Shown here piece by piece: positions 40,538-49,932 of a stretch of 64,000 nucleotides of DNA. Each line of letters opens with the position of its first letter. The first letter of the stretch is position 1. A model generated the notes under the pieces. That model was not told the DNA's origin. It did not search any database and saw nothing but the letters and a program-made list of their open reading frames with translations. Location of the stretch: the NCBI GenBank assembly GCA_050186825.1, contig JBFWYD010000049.1, positions 19,594-83,593 of the forward strand. Direction: 5' to 3'. The DNA comes from NORP233 sp050186825. GTDB taxonomy: Bacteria; Planctomycetota; J058. Made by a program: the position numbers and the translations under genes.

Positions 40538-42891
40538 TCGGCATCTCGCTCGCGCTCTGCCTGACCTGGGCGAGCGCGGCTGCGGCGCAGGCGCCGGAGG
40601 AGGCGAGAGCGCGCGCCCGGCGGGCGACCGCGCTCCTGACGGGCAAGGGCTTCAGGGGGCGGCCCGTCTACGGCTCGGCCTTCTACGTGGGCCCCGGGCT
40701 CCTGCTCACCTGCGCGAGCTTCGTCCGCGACGCCCCCAACTTCGGCAGCTACCAGGCCACGCTCTCCGACGGCAAGCAGGTCGCGTGCAAGGTCGTGGGC
40801 CAGGACCGGATCATGGCCTTCCTGCGCGTCGAGGGCCCCACTGCATCCGGGCCGGAGCCCCTCGTCTTCTCCCCCTCCATCGCGGGGAAGGGCGAGCCCT
40901 TCGAGGTCCTGGGCTACGCCTGGAGCGGACGCCCGGAGGAGGCCCCCGTCTTCCACATCTGCCCGGCCCACATCGAGGACCTGCGCCAGGTCCGACTCCA
41001 CTGCAATCAGCTCCGGGCCGGCGGCCCGGCGCTCGACCGCCAGGGGCGCCTGCTCGGACTCCTCTCGAACCGGGTCCAGCACTACGTCGTCCCCTGTCGC
41101 GCGCTCCTGGACGGACTGCGGGGCGAGGCCACCAGCCTCCACTTCGAGCGCGACCCCGGCGCCCAGGGCGCGACCAGCTCCCGCACGGTCTGCGTCACCG
41201 TCCTCGACCCCCTGCGGCGAGTGGAGGCCGTGGAGCTGCACTGCTGGGCGTCGCCTCGCTCCGAACCAGGGGCCCAGGTACCCGAGTCTCAGCGCGGGCT
41301 GCGGCGCAGGGAACGGACCGTTCCGCTCGCGCAGCACAACGAGCACTCCTCGTACTACGCGAAGCTCGAGCTCGCGATCGACCCAGGCTGGGAGTTGTGG
41401 TGCGAGGTGCGGGCGAAGCACAAGGGCGGAAAGCCCCCCAGCTCGACGTGGGTCACGTTCCACGACCCGGGGGTCCTGTCCCTGCGCTCCCAGCACGAAT
41501 TCCAGCTCAGCTCGACTCCCCCCGGGCCGATCCCGGGCGCGGCGCCGCAGGCCGACGCGCCCCACGCCCCTCGCGCGCTCTCCTGCCGCCTCGAGGCGGA
41601 GCCCGGCGGACGCCAGCACGTGCGGGTCGACGCGCCGGTGGCGCGCCTGCAGCTCGATCGGCCGGCGCTGACCTTGGCCGCGCCGCCGAGCGGCGCGCGC
41701 TTCTTCACCCTCGAGGCCGGCGAGAGCGCCGTCGTCGTGCGCGACGCGCTCACGCTCGGGCAGGTCGATGCGATCCCGACCCCGCGCTACCCCATCGCGC
41801 TCTGGTGCGACGAGGCGCACCTGGCCGTCGCCTGCGACGAGTCGCGGGTGGTGCGAGTGATCTCACTCCGCGATCGCGCGCCCGTCCAGGTGCAGCGGGC
41901 GGTGGGCGACGCACGCTGGGTGCCGCGCCGGGTCCTGGGGGCCGCCCTCGAGGGCGGCTGGCTGGCGTTCTGGCTGGGCCCGAACGGCGACCGCCAGATC
42001 CTCCGCCTCGACCCCTCGGGGATCTCCTACCCCTTCCCCTACCGGCTGAGCGAGGGGGACGCCGACACGAGGCTGCTCCAACTCGGGGGCACGCTCGCGA
42101 TCCACCAGGTGTCGGCCGAGCACGCACGGCTCGTGGACCTGAGGCGCCAGCAGCCAGCGTCGTCCGCCGACCACCCCGTGCTCCGCCTGGCCCGCGCCGG
42201 CGACTACTTCCGGCTCTCGGGGCCTCCCTTCATGACCCGTGACCGGGCGGGCGTGGTGCTCCCGCTCGAGCGCGACGGCGCCGAGGTGCGCGGCCCGTGG
42301 ACCCACGTGCTGAGCCCCGACCTCCAGACGCAGCGCTGCGACTTCCCCGGGCGCGCGGTGGCCGAGGTCACGGGCGAGCGCGGCTACTTCGTGAGCCTGG
42401 TCACGAAGAGCCCGGACGGCCGCCGGATCCCCGTGGAGGTCCACTACCGCGACCGCAAGTCCGGGGCCCTGCTCCGGAGGGTGCTGCCCACGAACATGAA
42501 GGTGGGGAACCTCGGGGCGAGCTCCGAGACCTGCTTCGTCGCCGAGGTCGAGCGGCTGGTCATCCGCGATGGCGACCGCGCGCTGCTCTCGATCCCTTGC
42601 GGCCCGATCCCGGCCGGCGTCGAGCCGCCCGCGCTGCGAGCGCGCAACGCGCCGCCGCGGACCGCCGCCCCCGGCGTGCCGCTGACCTACACCCCGGAGC
42701 TGCCCCAGCTCGAGCCCGGCGCCGTGTTCGAGCTGGCGCGCGGACCCGCCGGGGCCAGGGTCGACGCCAAGACGGGCCGGCTGACCTGGACCCCCTCCCG
42801 CGCCGCCGTCGGCCGCTGGGACGTCGAGATCGCGGTCCGCTCGCGCGGCCAGAAGGTGACCGTCGCGGCCTGGGTGATCGACGTCCATTGA
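40516..42891 (+). CDS. Catalytically dead paralogue of the upstream trypsin-like protease
   Basis: 791 residues from a GTG at 40516, overlapping the upstream gene by 22 bases and giving a signal peptide (I-S-L-A-L-C-L-T-W-A-S-A-A-A-A-Q-A). Layout matches the upstream protein throughout: protease-like N-terminus, beta-rich middle with the same A-L-T-L-x-x-x-x-A-I-P-x-P-R and A-C-D-E-S phrases, and Ig-like end with L-T-W-x-P-[ST]. All three catalytic positions have changed: T-C-A-S-F in place of T-N-A-H-V, R-I-M-A-F-L in place of N-D-L-A-F-L, and R-A-G-G-P-A in place of N-S-G-G-P-V. It is a pseudoprotease, perhaps a binding partner or regulator. Confidence 0.85.
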   Translation: MGPRGRVVGISLALCLTWASAAAAQAPEEARARARRATALLTGKGFRGRPVYGSAFYVGPGLLLTCASFVRDAPNFGSYQATLSDGKQVACKVVGQDRIMAFLRVEGPTASGPEPLVFSPSIAGKGEPFEVLGYAWSGRPEEAPVFHICPAHIEDLRQVRLHCNQLRAGGPALDRQGRLLGLLSNRVQHYVVPCRALLDGLRGEATSLHFERDPGAQGATSSRTVCVTVLDPLRRVEAVELHCWASPRSEPGAQVPESQRGLRRRERTVPLAQHNEHSSYYAKLELAIDPGWELWCEVRAKHKGGKPPSSTWVTFHDPGVLSLRSQHEFQLSSTPPGPIPGAAPQADAPHAPRALSCRLEAEPGGRQHVRVDAPVARLQLDRPALTLAAPPSGARFFTLEAGESAVVVRDALTLGQVDAIPTPRYPIALWCDEAHLAVACDESRVVRVISLRDRAPVQVQRAVGDARWVPRRVLGAALEGGWLAFWLGPNGDRQILRLDPSGISYPFPYRLSEGDADTRLLQLGGTLAIHQVSAEHARLVDLRRQQPASSADHPVLRLARAGDYFRLSGPPFMTRDRAGVVLPLERDGAEVRGPWTHVLSPDLQTQRCDFPGRAVAEVTGERGYFVSLVTKSPDGRRIPVEVHYRDRKSGALLRRVLPTNMKVGNLGASSETCFVAEVERLVIRDGDRALLSIPCGPIPAGVEPPALRARNAPPRTAAPGVPLTYTPELPQLEPGAVFELARGPAGARVDAKTGRLTWTPSRAAVGRWDVEIAVRSRGQKVTVAAWVIDVH

Positions 42892-42912
42892 CCAGGGCTC
42901 CGGCCGCTCGGG

Positions 42913-43193
42913 TCAGCGCGAGAGGCTCAGCTCCACGCTCACGCGCTCGGCGCCCGCGACCAGCTCGCGGTCCGTGACCACGAGCCCGCCCGCGGTCGCG
43001 ATCCAGCCCACCCCGCGTCGAGTGACCACCCAAGTGGGGGGCGCGTCCGCCGAGCTGGGCGCTCGGCCAGCGCCAGGGCCGTGACCCGCGCCCGGGCCAG
43101 CAGGCGGCGCTTGCGCCAGGTGCGGAGCGCGAGGGCCAGCGCGCCGACCGTGACCAACAGCGCGAGGGCCTGCTCGCCGAGGCGGGTCAACAC
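42913..43193 (-). pseudogene. Frameshifted small membrane protein gene
   Basis: The gene starts with GTG at 43193, giving a hydrophobic helix (A-L-A-L-L-V-T-V-G-A-L-A-L-A-L) and a basic segment. Coding sense then moves to another frame that reads W-V-V-T-R-R-G-V-G-W-I-A-T-A-G-G and continues to a stop at 42913-42915. The two frames join if the G6 run at 43036-43041 (C6 on the coding strand) had seven bases. The predicted product would be about 93 residues with one membrane helix and a beta-rich tail. It is the last gene of the lipoprotein operon. A homopolymer error is the simplest explanation; phase variation is possible. Confidence 0.6.
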
Positions 43194-43233
43194 GGCCCCA
43201 AGCTACGCGGACGAGGCGCGCCCTGAGCGCGCC

Positions 43234-45471
43234 TCAGCGCGGCGCCGGCGCGGGGGGGAGCTTGGCCAGGTCGAGGGGCGCGCCGCCCGGGTCCCAGCCG
43301 GTCAGGTCGCGGATCCGCGCGCGGAGCTCGCCCTGGTCCTCGGGGCTCAGGCCGCCGGGGCCGCGCTGCCACCAGGCCACGGCCAGCCAGTGGAGCTCGT
43401 CATCGCCGCGCCCCGCGCCGCGCGCGCCCCGCGCCCGGCGGAGCGCGAAGCTCGCCCAGTGCGCGAGCTGACCCTCGAGCTTGGGCAGGAGCTCCTGCGC
43501 GAGGCGGGCCGCGCCCTGACTCAGGAAGTCGCCCGGGGCGGTGAGGCGGAGCGGGTCCTCCTGGAGGCCCCCCGGCGGGAAGGCCGCGGACATCCCGTCC
43601 TTCTCCTCGACCTTGGCCCACGAGGTCCAGCTCCCGAGCTGGCCCCCGAGCGAGAGCTCGTGCAGCGCGACCGCCGCCTCGGCGTGCACCACCTGCGTCA
43701 GCTCCCGCCACTCGAAGCGATAGGTGCGCCGCAGCGGCACGTCCACGTAGGGCGGCTCCTGGAGGTAGTCCTGCAGCCGCTGGGCGGCGCCGTTCTGCTG
43801 GCTGCGCAGCAGGGCCTGCGAGGTGATCGAGAGCCCGAGCGCGAAGGTCGCGGCCTGGTTGGCCTGGTCGCGGCGATCCCGGTAGCGCTGGAGCTCCATT
43901 TGGCGTCGGCTGCGCTCGGCCGGGGTCATCTGCTGGCCGAAGGGGAAGAGCTGCTGCTCGGCGCGCCGGTAGTCGGCGTCGGCCTGCTGGGCCGCGCGCT
44001 GCTTCTGCTCGGCGTCGCGCTGGAGCTTCGCGGTGTCCTGCTGGAGCCGCGGGAGGTCGCGCTGGATCCCCTCCCAGGCGGCCTTCTTCTGCTCGACCCG
44101 CCCGTTGAGCTGCGGCACCAGGCCGGCGGCGTATTCGAGCGCGCGCGGCACGCCGCGCGTGGTGGTGTCGATCCAGAGGCGCCGCGTCGCGCCGCGCACC
44201 ACCGCGTTGGGCGGCAGGCCCAGGCCGGCCACGACCTGCCCCTGGAGCTGCTCGTGCCCGAGCACCTGGACCTGCGCCTGGGGATGGCGCGCCGCGAGCG
44301 CGCCGCGCAGCGCCGTCGCGAGCAGGGCGCCGCCGCCGGGCGCGACCTCGCCCTGCGGCGTCTCGAAGGGGAGCACGACCAGGCGGTAGGTCTGCTGGGC
44401 CTGGAGCACGCGCGCCACGGCGGCGCGCCGCGGGGTGAGCGGCGCGAAGCCGGGCTGGAGCGCGTGGGCCAGCTCGTAGAGCAGCCAGGAGGCCCCCCAG
44501 CGCCCGGCGCGCTCGTGGGTCACACCCTGGGCCAGGTAGCGCGCGGCGAGGGTCTGCTCCCAGGTCTCGCGGCGCTTGACGATCCGCTCGCCCAGGGCGC
44601 GCTGCGAGGGCTGCACGCGCTCGGCCGCGAGCACGTCGCGCAGGGCGACGCGCGGGTCGGCGGCGCGCTCGGCGGCGCCGAGCCAGGCGAGCACCGCGCG
44701 GCGCTGGGCCTCGCCCAGCACGGCCTTGCTCCGGCGCGCGAGGGGGTCGAGCTGCGCCGCCTCGCGCGCCCGGTCGAGCGCGGGACCCAGCTCGCCCTTG
44801 GCGAGGGCGGCCGCGGCCAGATCGGCCGCCGCGGCCGCGGCCGCCCGCGCGCGGCTCTGGGCGAGCTCGGGCCCCGCGACCGCGGCGTCGATCGCCGCGG
44901 CCTCGCTCAGCAGCTCGGCCGCGCGCGGGTGCTCACCGAGCAGCGCGTAGCGCCGCCCCTCCTGGCGATAGAGCGCGACCAGCGCCTGGTCGGCGCGCTG
45001 GCCCAGCTCGGCCAGCTCCGGCGCGGTGGCCTGGAAGCGCTGGAGCGGCGCGAGCAGGCGCCGCGCCCGCAGCCAGTCCTGGCGCTCGACGGCCTGGCGC
45101 GCGCGCCGCAGGCCGTCGCCCAGCTGACGGCGCCGCGCGCGCAGCTCGGTCAGCGCCTTGCGATAGAGCTCGGGGACGGCGTCGTAGTGCACGGCCCACT
45201 CGAGCGAGGCCAGGGCTCGATCCAGATCGCCCGCCTGGATCAGCTCGAGCGCGGCCGCGTGGCGCGCCTTGGCCGCGCCCGCCTTGGCCGCGCCGAGCTT
45301 GCTCGCGACGTCGGCCAGGGGGTCGAGCGCGAGCGCGGTGCGGTAGCCGTCGACGGCCGCCTCGAAGCGCCCCTCCTCGGCCGCCTCGTCGCCGTCCCAC
45401 TCGGCCCAGGTCGCCTGGCAGCCGCTCGCGGCGAGCGCGAGCAGCAGCAACGGGAGCGCGCGCCGGCTCAC
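43234..45471 (-). CDS. Lipoprotein with TPR-like helical repeats and long coiled coil
   Basis: 745 residues from a GTG at 45471 whose last bases overlap the upstream TGA (GTGA). The lipobox is L-A-A-S-G-C. Helical TPR-like units fill about 25-365. A domain near 380-480 begins Y-R-L-V-V-L-P-F-E-T-P-Q-G and resembles the small alpha-beta folds of outer-membrane assembly lipoproteins. A coiled coil rich in Gln/Arg (about 495-570) and an unrecognised C-terminal domain follow. The protein should sit in the outer membrane or periplasm, acting with the two lipoproteins encoded upstream. Exact role unknown. Confidence 0.7.
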   Translation of the reverse strand: MSRRALPLLLLALAASGCQATWAEWDGDEAAEEGRFEAAVDGYRTALALDPLADVASKLGAAKAGAAKARHAAALELIQAGDLDRALASLEWAVHYDAVPELYRKALTELRARRRQLGDGLRRARQAVERQDWLRARRLLAPLQRFQATAPELAELGQRADQALVALYRQEGRRYALLGEHPRAAELLSEAAAIDAAVAGPELAQSRARAAAAAAADLAAAALAKGELGPALDRAREAAQLDPLARRSKAVLGEAQRRAVLAWLGAAERAADPRVALRDVLAAERVQPSQRALGERIVKRRETWEQTLAARYLAQGVTHERAGRWGASWLLYELAHALQPGFAPLTPRRAAVARVLQAQQTYRLVVLPFETPQGEVAPGGGALLATALRGALAARHPQAQVQVLGHEQLQGQVVAGLGLPPNAVVRGATRRLWIDTTTRGVPRALEYAAGLVPQLNGRVEQKKAAWEGIQRDLPRLQQDTAKLQRDAEQKQRAAQQADADYRRAEQQLFPFGQQMTPAERSRRQMELQRYRDRRDQANQAATFALGLSITSQALLRSQQNGAAQRLQDYLQEPPYVDVPLRRTYRFEWRELTQVVHAEAAVALHELSLGGQLGSWTSWAKVEEKDGMSAAFPPGGLQEDPLRLTAPGDFLSQGAARLAQELLPKLEGQLAHWASFALRRARGARGAGRGDDELHWLAVAWWQRGPGGLSPEDQGELRARIRDLTGWDPGGAPLDLAKLPPAPAPR

Positions 45472-48263
45472 GGGTCGCTCCCGATCACGGTCGAGCCCAT
45501 GTCGTAGGACTTGAGCCCCCAGCCGCTGCTGCCCAGCGTGCGCCCGTTGGCGGTCACCGCCATGCTGGCCGTGTTCGGCGGCGCGCTCCCCTCGTTGAGC
45601 GCGATCACCTTGATGCTCGTGAAGCCTGGGCGGAGCGTGATCCGGAAGGCGTGCCCGGCGTTGGTCAGGGAGAGGTCGTTGACCAGGACCTGCCCGCCGA
45701 CCCAGATCTGCACCCGGTCTCCATCCTGGCTCCCGCTGTCCCACACCCGCAGGATCACCTCGCGCGCGCCGCCGGCCGAGATGGCGTTCATCCCGCCGCG
45801 GGTCGGCACCTTCCAGGTGCGCACGGCCTGCTGGCCTGCGCTGGCCTCGGCCTGGGCCGCCTGGCCCTGCTGGCCCGCGACCGTGCGCACGTGGTCGCGC
45901 ACGGCGTCGCCCCGCCGGGTCCAGGCGGGCGCGTTGGCGGCGCTCTGGTCGGGCGGCGGCTGGAGCAGGTTCGGGTCGGTCGGGCTCCCCGGCAGCTGCG
46001 AGGGCTGGACGGGGCCGTCGAGGGCGCCCGGGTCGAGGCCCGCGTCGCGGGCGGCCTGGGCGTCGTCGGGCGGCGGAGGTGAGTCGTCGGGGCGGTCGAG
46101 GGCCTGGCTGTCGCGCTCGAACTCCCCGTCCTGCTGCGCGTCCGCGGCCGCGTCGGCGGCGGCCGCCTGCGAGGCCGCCGCCCCCTCGCCCGTGAGCTGC
46201 GTGCGGATCGTGGCGGCGGTCGCCACGTCGCCGCGGTCGAGCGCCTTCTGGTAGTCGTCGAAGCGCGGGTCACCCGGCGCGGGGCGCTGGGGGTCGAAGC
46301 GGTCGTGGGTGTCGTTGCCGGCCTCGTCTTGGCCGGAGTGCTCGGCCCAGCTGTCGAGGAGGTCGTCCAGGATCTGGTCGGTGATCTGCTTCACCAGGTC
46401 GGGATCGACGTCGCCCCCCGCGGCGCCCTCGCCCTCGCCCTCGCCCGGCTCCGGGTCCTGGCCGTCCTCGCTGGTGACGCCGGGGAGCTCGTCGTCTCCC
46501 TCTCCCTCTCCCTCTCCGGTGGTGGTGTCGCCGCCCTCGCCCTCGGTGGCGCCGCCCTCGGTGGCGCCGCCCTCCGTGGCGCCGCCCTCCGTGGCGCCCT
46601 CTCCCTCTCCCTCTCCCTCGCCAGGGCCGGCGCCCGCGCCGATCCCCGTCAAGTCGTCGCCGCCGAGCGGCTGGTCGGGCTCGGGCTCGGGCTGCTCCTC
46701 CTCGGGCGCCTTGGCGTCGAGGCGCAGCGAGAGCTTGCCCGGCACGAAGCCGATCCGCGCCCGCGCGCGCCCGAGCACGCGGCCGGTAGCGCGGCTCGTG
46801 GCCCAGCCCTCGACCTCGCGGTCCTCGGGGTAGATCTTCACCAGCGCGGGCTTGGTGCCCGCGCCCTCGGAGAAGTCCAGCCCGACCGCGCTCCCGTAGC
46901 CGACCGAGGCCACGCTCACCGAGACCTGCGCCGGGTCGAGGGCCGCGTCGGGCGCGAAGCTCAGCTCGACCAGCACGTGGCTCCGCAACGCGTCGGCCAG
47001 GGTGTCCATCAGCGCGTGCTGGGTAGGGTCGAGCAGCCAGGTGGCGAGCAGCAGGTCGCGCGGCAGGCGGCGCCAGGCGATCACGCGCTCGTAGCTGTCC
47101 GAGTCCTGGAGCAGGTCGAGGTAGGGCTTCAAGAGGGTCGGGACCATGGGCCGGAGCGCGGCCTCGATCTCCCGCTCGAACTCGGGGATGCGCGGCTCGA
47201 CGATCCGCCCCCAGTCGTTGGTGTAGCGCTGGAGCTCACCGATCGCGGCCGCGCTCGTCTTGCGCACCGTGGTCAGCCAGAGCGCGACGCGCTGGATGCG
47301 CTCGAGCGGCCCGAACAGCGGGTGCCAGGAGGTGCCGAGCAGGACCGCGTAGACGTTGGCGTCCACGGTGTAGCCGAAGAAGCGCCCGGGCACGCCCGCC
47401 GGCGCCTTGAGCTCGCGCAGCTCCTCGGGCGGCGGGAGGTTCCCCGGGTAGCGCTCGATGTGCAGGTCCTGCGACTCCACCAGCGAGCGGGTCATGGCCA
47501 TCTGCCGCGCGTTCTGGTCGAGGGTCTGCTGGGCCGACTGCAGCCCCTTCTTGGCCGCGGCGATCGCCTCCTTGAGGAAGTCGATCATGTAGCCCGCGGG
47601 CCCGGGCACCTTGTTGCCGAAGGTCCCGAGGATGCGCTCGATCGCGTCCAGGCCGGAGTAGGCCGTGCGCGCCTCGGGGTTGAACAGCTCATCGACCTGC
47701 CCGAGCAGCTCCTGGTACTTGCCCACGCTGTTGACCCAGCGCGAGCGCAGCTGCTTGCCGGCCGCGAGCGCGCGCCCCATGGCGCCGCGCCCCTCGAGCA
47801 CGTCGCCTATGCGCTGGGCGATCCCCGAGCGATACCAGCGGTCGAGGGCGCGCCCGTTGATCTTCTGGGCCACGTCGGCCAGCGCGTGGAGCGCGCCCTC
47901 CAGCGTCTCGTGCGCCTCGGGTCGGGTGCCGCGGTGCTTGAACAGGAGCGCGCGGACCGAGTCGAGGCTCTGGAGCTTCCCCTCCCACTCGGGGTTGACC
48001 TCCTTGAGCGCCCACAGCACGTGGTCGAGGTCGCGCCGCCCGCTGAGGGCGTCCTGGAGGGTCTCGAGCTGCTTGACCTTCTCCTGGATCCCCTCGAGCT
48101 TCCCCTGGATCGCCTCGGCGTGGCCGACCCAGGCGTCGATCGCCTGGTACGACTGGCGCGCCGCGGCCTCGAGCTTGGCCTTCAGCTCGGCGTCCTCCGG
48201 CCGCGCGCCCGAGGTGGCGCAGGCCAGGAGCACGCAGGCCACCAGCGACGGGTGCGCCCTCAC
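45468..48263 (-). CDS. Large lipoprotein with acidic repeats and C-terminal beta-sandwich
   Basis: 931 residues from a GTG at 48263 overlapping the upstream TGA. The lipobox L-L-A-C puts Cys at 15. About 20-350 is mainly helical and coiled coil (A-I-Q-G-K-L-E-G-I-Q-E-K-V-K-Q-L). About 560-650 is low-complexity G-E-G-E-G and A-T-E-G-G repeats, followed by an acidic, Ala/Gln-rich region. The last 110 residues form a beta-sandwich: V-W-D-S-G-S-Q-D-G-D-R-V, L-R-P-G-F-T-S-I-K-V-I-A-L-N-E-G and P-P-N-T-A, a module I associate with secreted or surface proteins. The whole suggests a long, surface-exposed lipoprotein. Confidence 0.72.
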   Translation of the reverse strand: MRAHPSLVACVLLACATSGARPEDAELKAKLEAAARQSYQAIDAWVGHAEAIQGKLEGIQEKVKQLETLQDALSGRRDLDHVLWALKEVNPEWEGKLQSLDSVRALLFKHRGTRPEAHETLEGALHALADVAQKINGRALDRWYRSGIAQRIGDVLEGRGAMGRALAAGKQLRSRWVNSVGKYQELLGQVDELFNPEARTAYSGLDAIERILGTFGNKVPGPAGYMIDFLKEAIAAAKKGLQSAQQTLDQNARQMAMTRSLVESQDLHIERYPGNLPPPEELRELKAPAGVPGRFFGYTVDANVYAVLLGTSWHPLFGPLERIQRVALWLTTVRKTSAAAIGELQRYTNDWGRIVEPRIPEFEREIEAALRPMVPTLLKPYLDLLQDSDSYERVIAWRRLPRDLLLATWLLDPTQHALMDTLADALRSHVLVELSFAPDAALDPAQVSVSVASVGYGSAVGLDFSEGAGTKPALVKIYPEDREVEGWATSRATGRVLGRARARIGFVPGKLSLRLDAKAPEEEQPEPEPDQPLGGDDLTGIGAGAGPGEGEGEGEGATEGGATEGGATEGGATEGEGGDTTTGEGEGEGDDELPGVTSEDGQDPEPGEGEGEGAAGGDVDPDLVKQITDQILDDLLDSWAEHSGQDEAGNDTHDRFDPQRPAPGDPRFDDYQKALDRGDVATAATIRTQLTGEGAAASQAAAADAAADAQQDGEFERDSQALDRPDDSPPPPDDAQAARDAGLDPGALDGPVQPSQLPGSPTDPNLLQPPPDQSAANAPAWTRRGDAVRDHVRTVAGQQGQAAQAEASAGQQAVRTWKVPTRGGMNAISAGGAREVILRVWDSGSQDGDRVQIWVGGQVLVNDLSLTNAGHAFRITLRPGFTSIKVIALNEGSAPPNTASMAVTANGRTLGSSGWGLKSYDMGSTVIGSDP

Positions 48264-49558
48264 GGGGTCCTCGGCGCGTAGCGCGTGAGCAGGCGGGTCA
48301 CGCCGCGGCCCTGGCCGTCCTCGGCGGCCAGCGCCGCGCGGAGCCGCTCGCCCTCGGCCTCCTGCCCGTCCTCGAAGAGCGCGACCATCAGGTTGGCGAG
48401 CAAGGCGCGGTGCTCGGGGTCCCGCTCGAGCCCCGCGCGGTAGACGCGGATCGCGGCCCCGAGCGCGCCGCGCCGCGCGAGGTAGAGCCCGTAGTCGCAG
48501 CACACCGCTGGGTCCTTGGGCGAGCGGGCCAGCGCCTGCTCGAAGGCCTCGCGCGCGCTCGGCCGCCCGAGCACGGCGCGGGCGCGCGCCAGGGCGTGGT
48601 GCGTCGTGGCGTCGGTGGGCGCGGCGGCGACCGCGCGCTCAAGCAGCCGCTCGGCGCGCGCGGCGGCGGTGGGGCGCTTGGTCAGGGCGAGCAGGGCGCG
48701 CCCGCAGGCGAGCTGGCGCTGGGGGTCCTGGCCGGCCTCGACGGCGAGGGCGGAGAGCACGCGCTCGGCCTCTGCCTGGCGCCCGAGCTCGCGCAGCGCG
48801 CGCTCGAGCGCCCACAGCAGGCGCTGGTCGTGGGGCGCCGCGCGCAGGGCGGCGACGAGCGGCTCGACCGCGGCGGCGTACTTCCCCGCGCTGACCAGGC
48901 GCTGCCCGCGCGCCGCGGGGGACTCGGCGGACGCGGCGCCGTCGGCGGGCTTCGCCCCGGCGCCGAGCTTGGAGACCGTCGCGGAGCCGAGGGCGGCCAG
49001 GCCGCTGCGCGCCTCGGCGTGCTGCGGGTCGAGCGCGAGGACGCGCTGGTAGTAGCCGCGGGCCTGCTCGCCGCGCTCGCGCAGGCGGAGCGCGTCGCCC
49101 ACCCGGCACAGCGCGGTGGTCCGGACAGGCTCGGCCTCGAGGCAGGTCTGGAACAGGCGCAGCGCATCGGCGTAGCGCCGCTGCTGCCAGCGCGCCTCGC
49201 CCCGCAGCTCGATCGTCCCCGCGTCCTGCCCGTAGGCCTGCTCGAGCGCGTCCACGTCCTCGAGGCAGCCGGCCGGCTCCCCCCAGGCCAGGCGCAGGCG
49301 CGCACGCAGCAGCCGCGCGCGCTGGTGGCTGGGCTGCTCCGCGAGGATCGCGTCCAGCCGACGCGTGGCCGAGACCCGCGCCTCCTCGCTGGCCGCGGCG
49401 AAGGGCCGCAGCCCTGCCTCGAGCCGCTCGAGCTCCTCGCGCACGCGGTCGGGCGCGAGCGGATCGGGCTGGGTCGGGGGAGAGCAGCCCGAGCCTGCGC
49501 CGACGCAGCACAGGAGCAGCGCCAGCGCGAGATGCGAGCCGGGAGAGCGACGCTCCAC
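48260..49558 (-). CDS. TPR lipoprotein
   Basis: 432 residues from a GTG at 49558. The signal ends in a lipobox-like G-A-G-S-G-C. At least eight TPR-like helical pairs cover about 70-415 (A-L-R-L-F-Q-T-C-L-E-A-E-P, G-Y-Y-Q-R-V-L-A-L-D-P-Q-H-A-E-A, A-A-I-R-V-Y-R-A-G-L-E-R-D-P). TPRs scaffold protein complexes; here probably an envelope complex with the two lipoproteins encoded downstream by GTGA-coupled translation. The gene heads a four-gene operon and is divergent from another lipoprotein gene. Confidence 0.85.
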   Translation of the reverse strand: MERRSPGSHLALALLLCCVGAGSGCSPPTQPDPLAPDRVREELERLEAGLRPFAAASEEARVSATRRLDAILAEQPSHQRARLLRARLRLAWGEPAGCLEDVDALEQAYGQDAGTIELRGEARWQQRRYADALRLFQTCLEAEPVRTTALCRVGDALRLRERGEQARGYYQRVLALDPQHAEARSGLAALGSATVSKLGAGAKPADGAASAESPAARGQRLVSAGKYAAAVEPLVAALRAAPHDQRLLWALERALRELGRQAEAERVLSALAVEAGQDPQRQLACGRALLALTKRPTAAARAERLLERAVAAAPTDATTHHALARARAVLGRPSAREAFEQALARSPKDPAVCCDYGLYLARRGALGAAIRVYRAGLERDPEHRALLANLMVALFEDGQEAEGERLRAALAAEDGQGRGVTRLLTRYAPRTP

Positions 49559-49932
49559 GAGACACCTTCCTGCTCGTGCGCAGCGCGCGACGCACCAGCG
49601 CCGCGCGGGGAGGGGCCGTCATCCGAACCCGACCACGACCCGTGCCTGAATCTCCCTCGTGAGGTCGATCCCCTCAACCCACCGTCACGCGGATGAGTCG
49701 TCGCGGTCGCCCCCCGCGCGCCGCGCGCACCGCCCCCTCCGCTCGACCCCACCCTCCTTCGCCCGCCGCGGGCGCGAACCGACCGGTCGCCTCGCCCGCC
49801 AGCCCTGGAGGGCCGCGCGCCGCGCGCGCGAACCAACCGGTCGACTCGACTCGCGGCTCCGGACGTGGGCCGTCCGCTCCGGGGTCGGCGCCCGCGCTTG
49901 AGCGCGCGCCTGGGCGGGGCGACGCTCAGGCG
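49559..49932. other. Divergent intergenic region with operator-like repeats
   Basis: 374 bp with no supported gene. Two related 22-base elements (49773-49794 and 49827-49848) differ at a few positions and share a central ACCGGT; the first contains the ten-base palindrome CGACCGGTCG. They sit 54 bp apart between divergent lipoprotein genes and may be operator sites. No clear -35/-10 pair was found. Confidence 0.5.
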
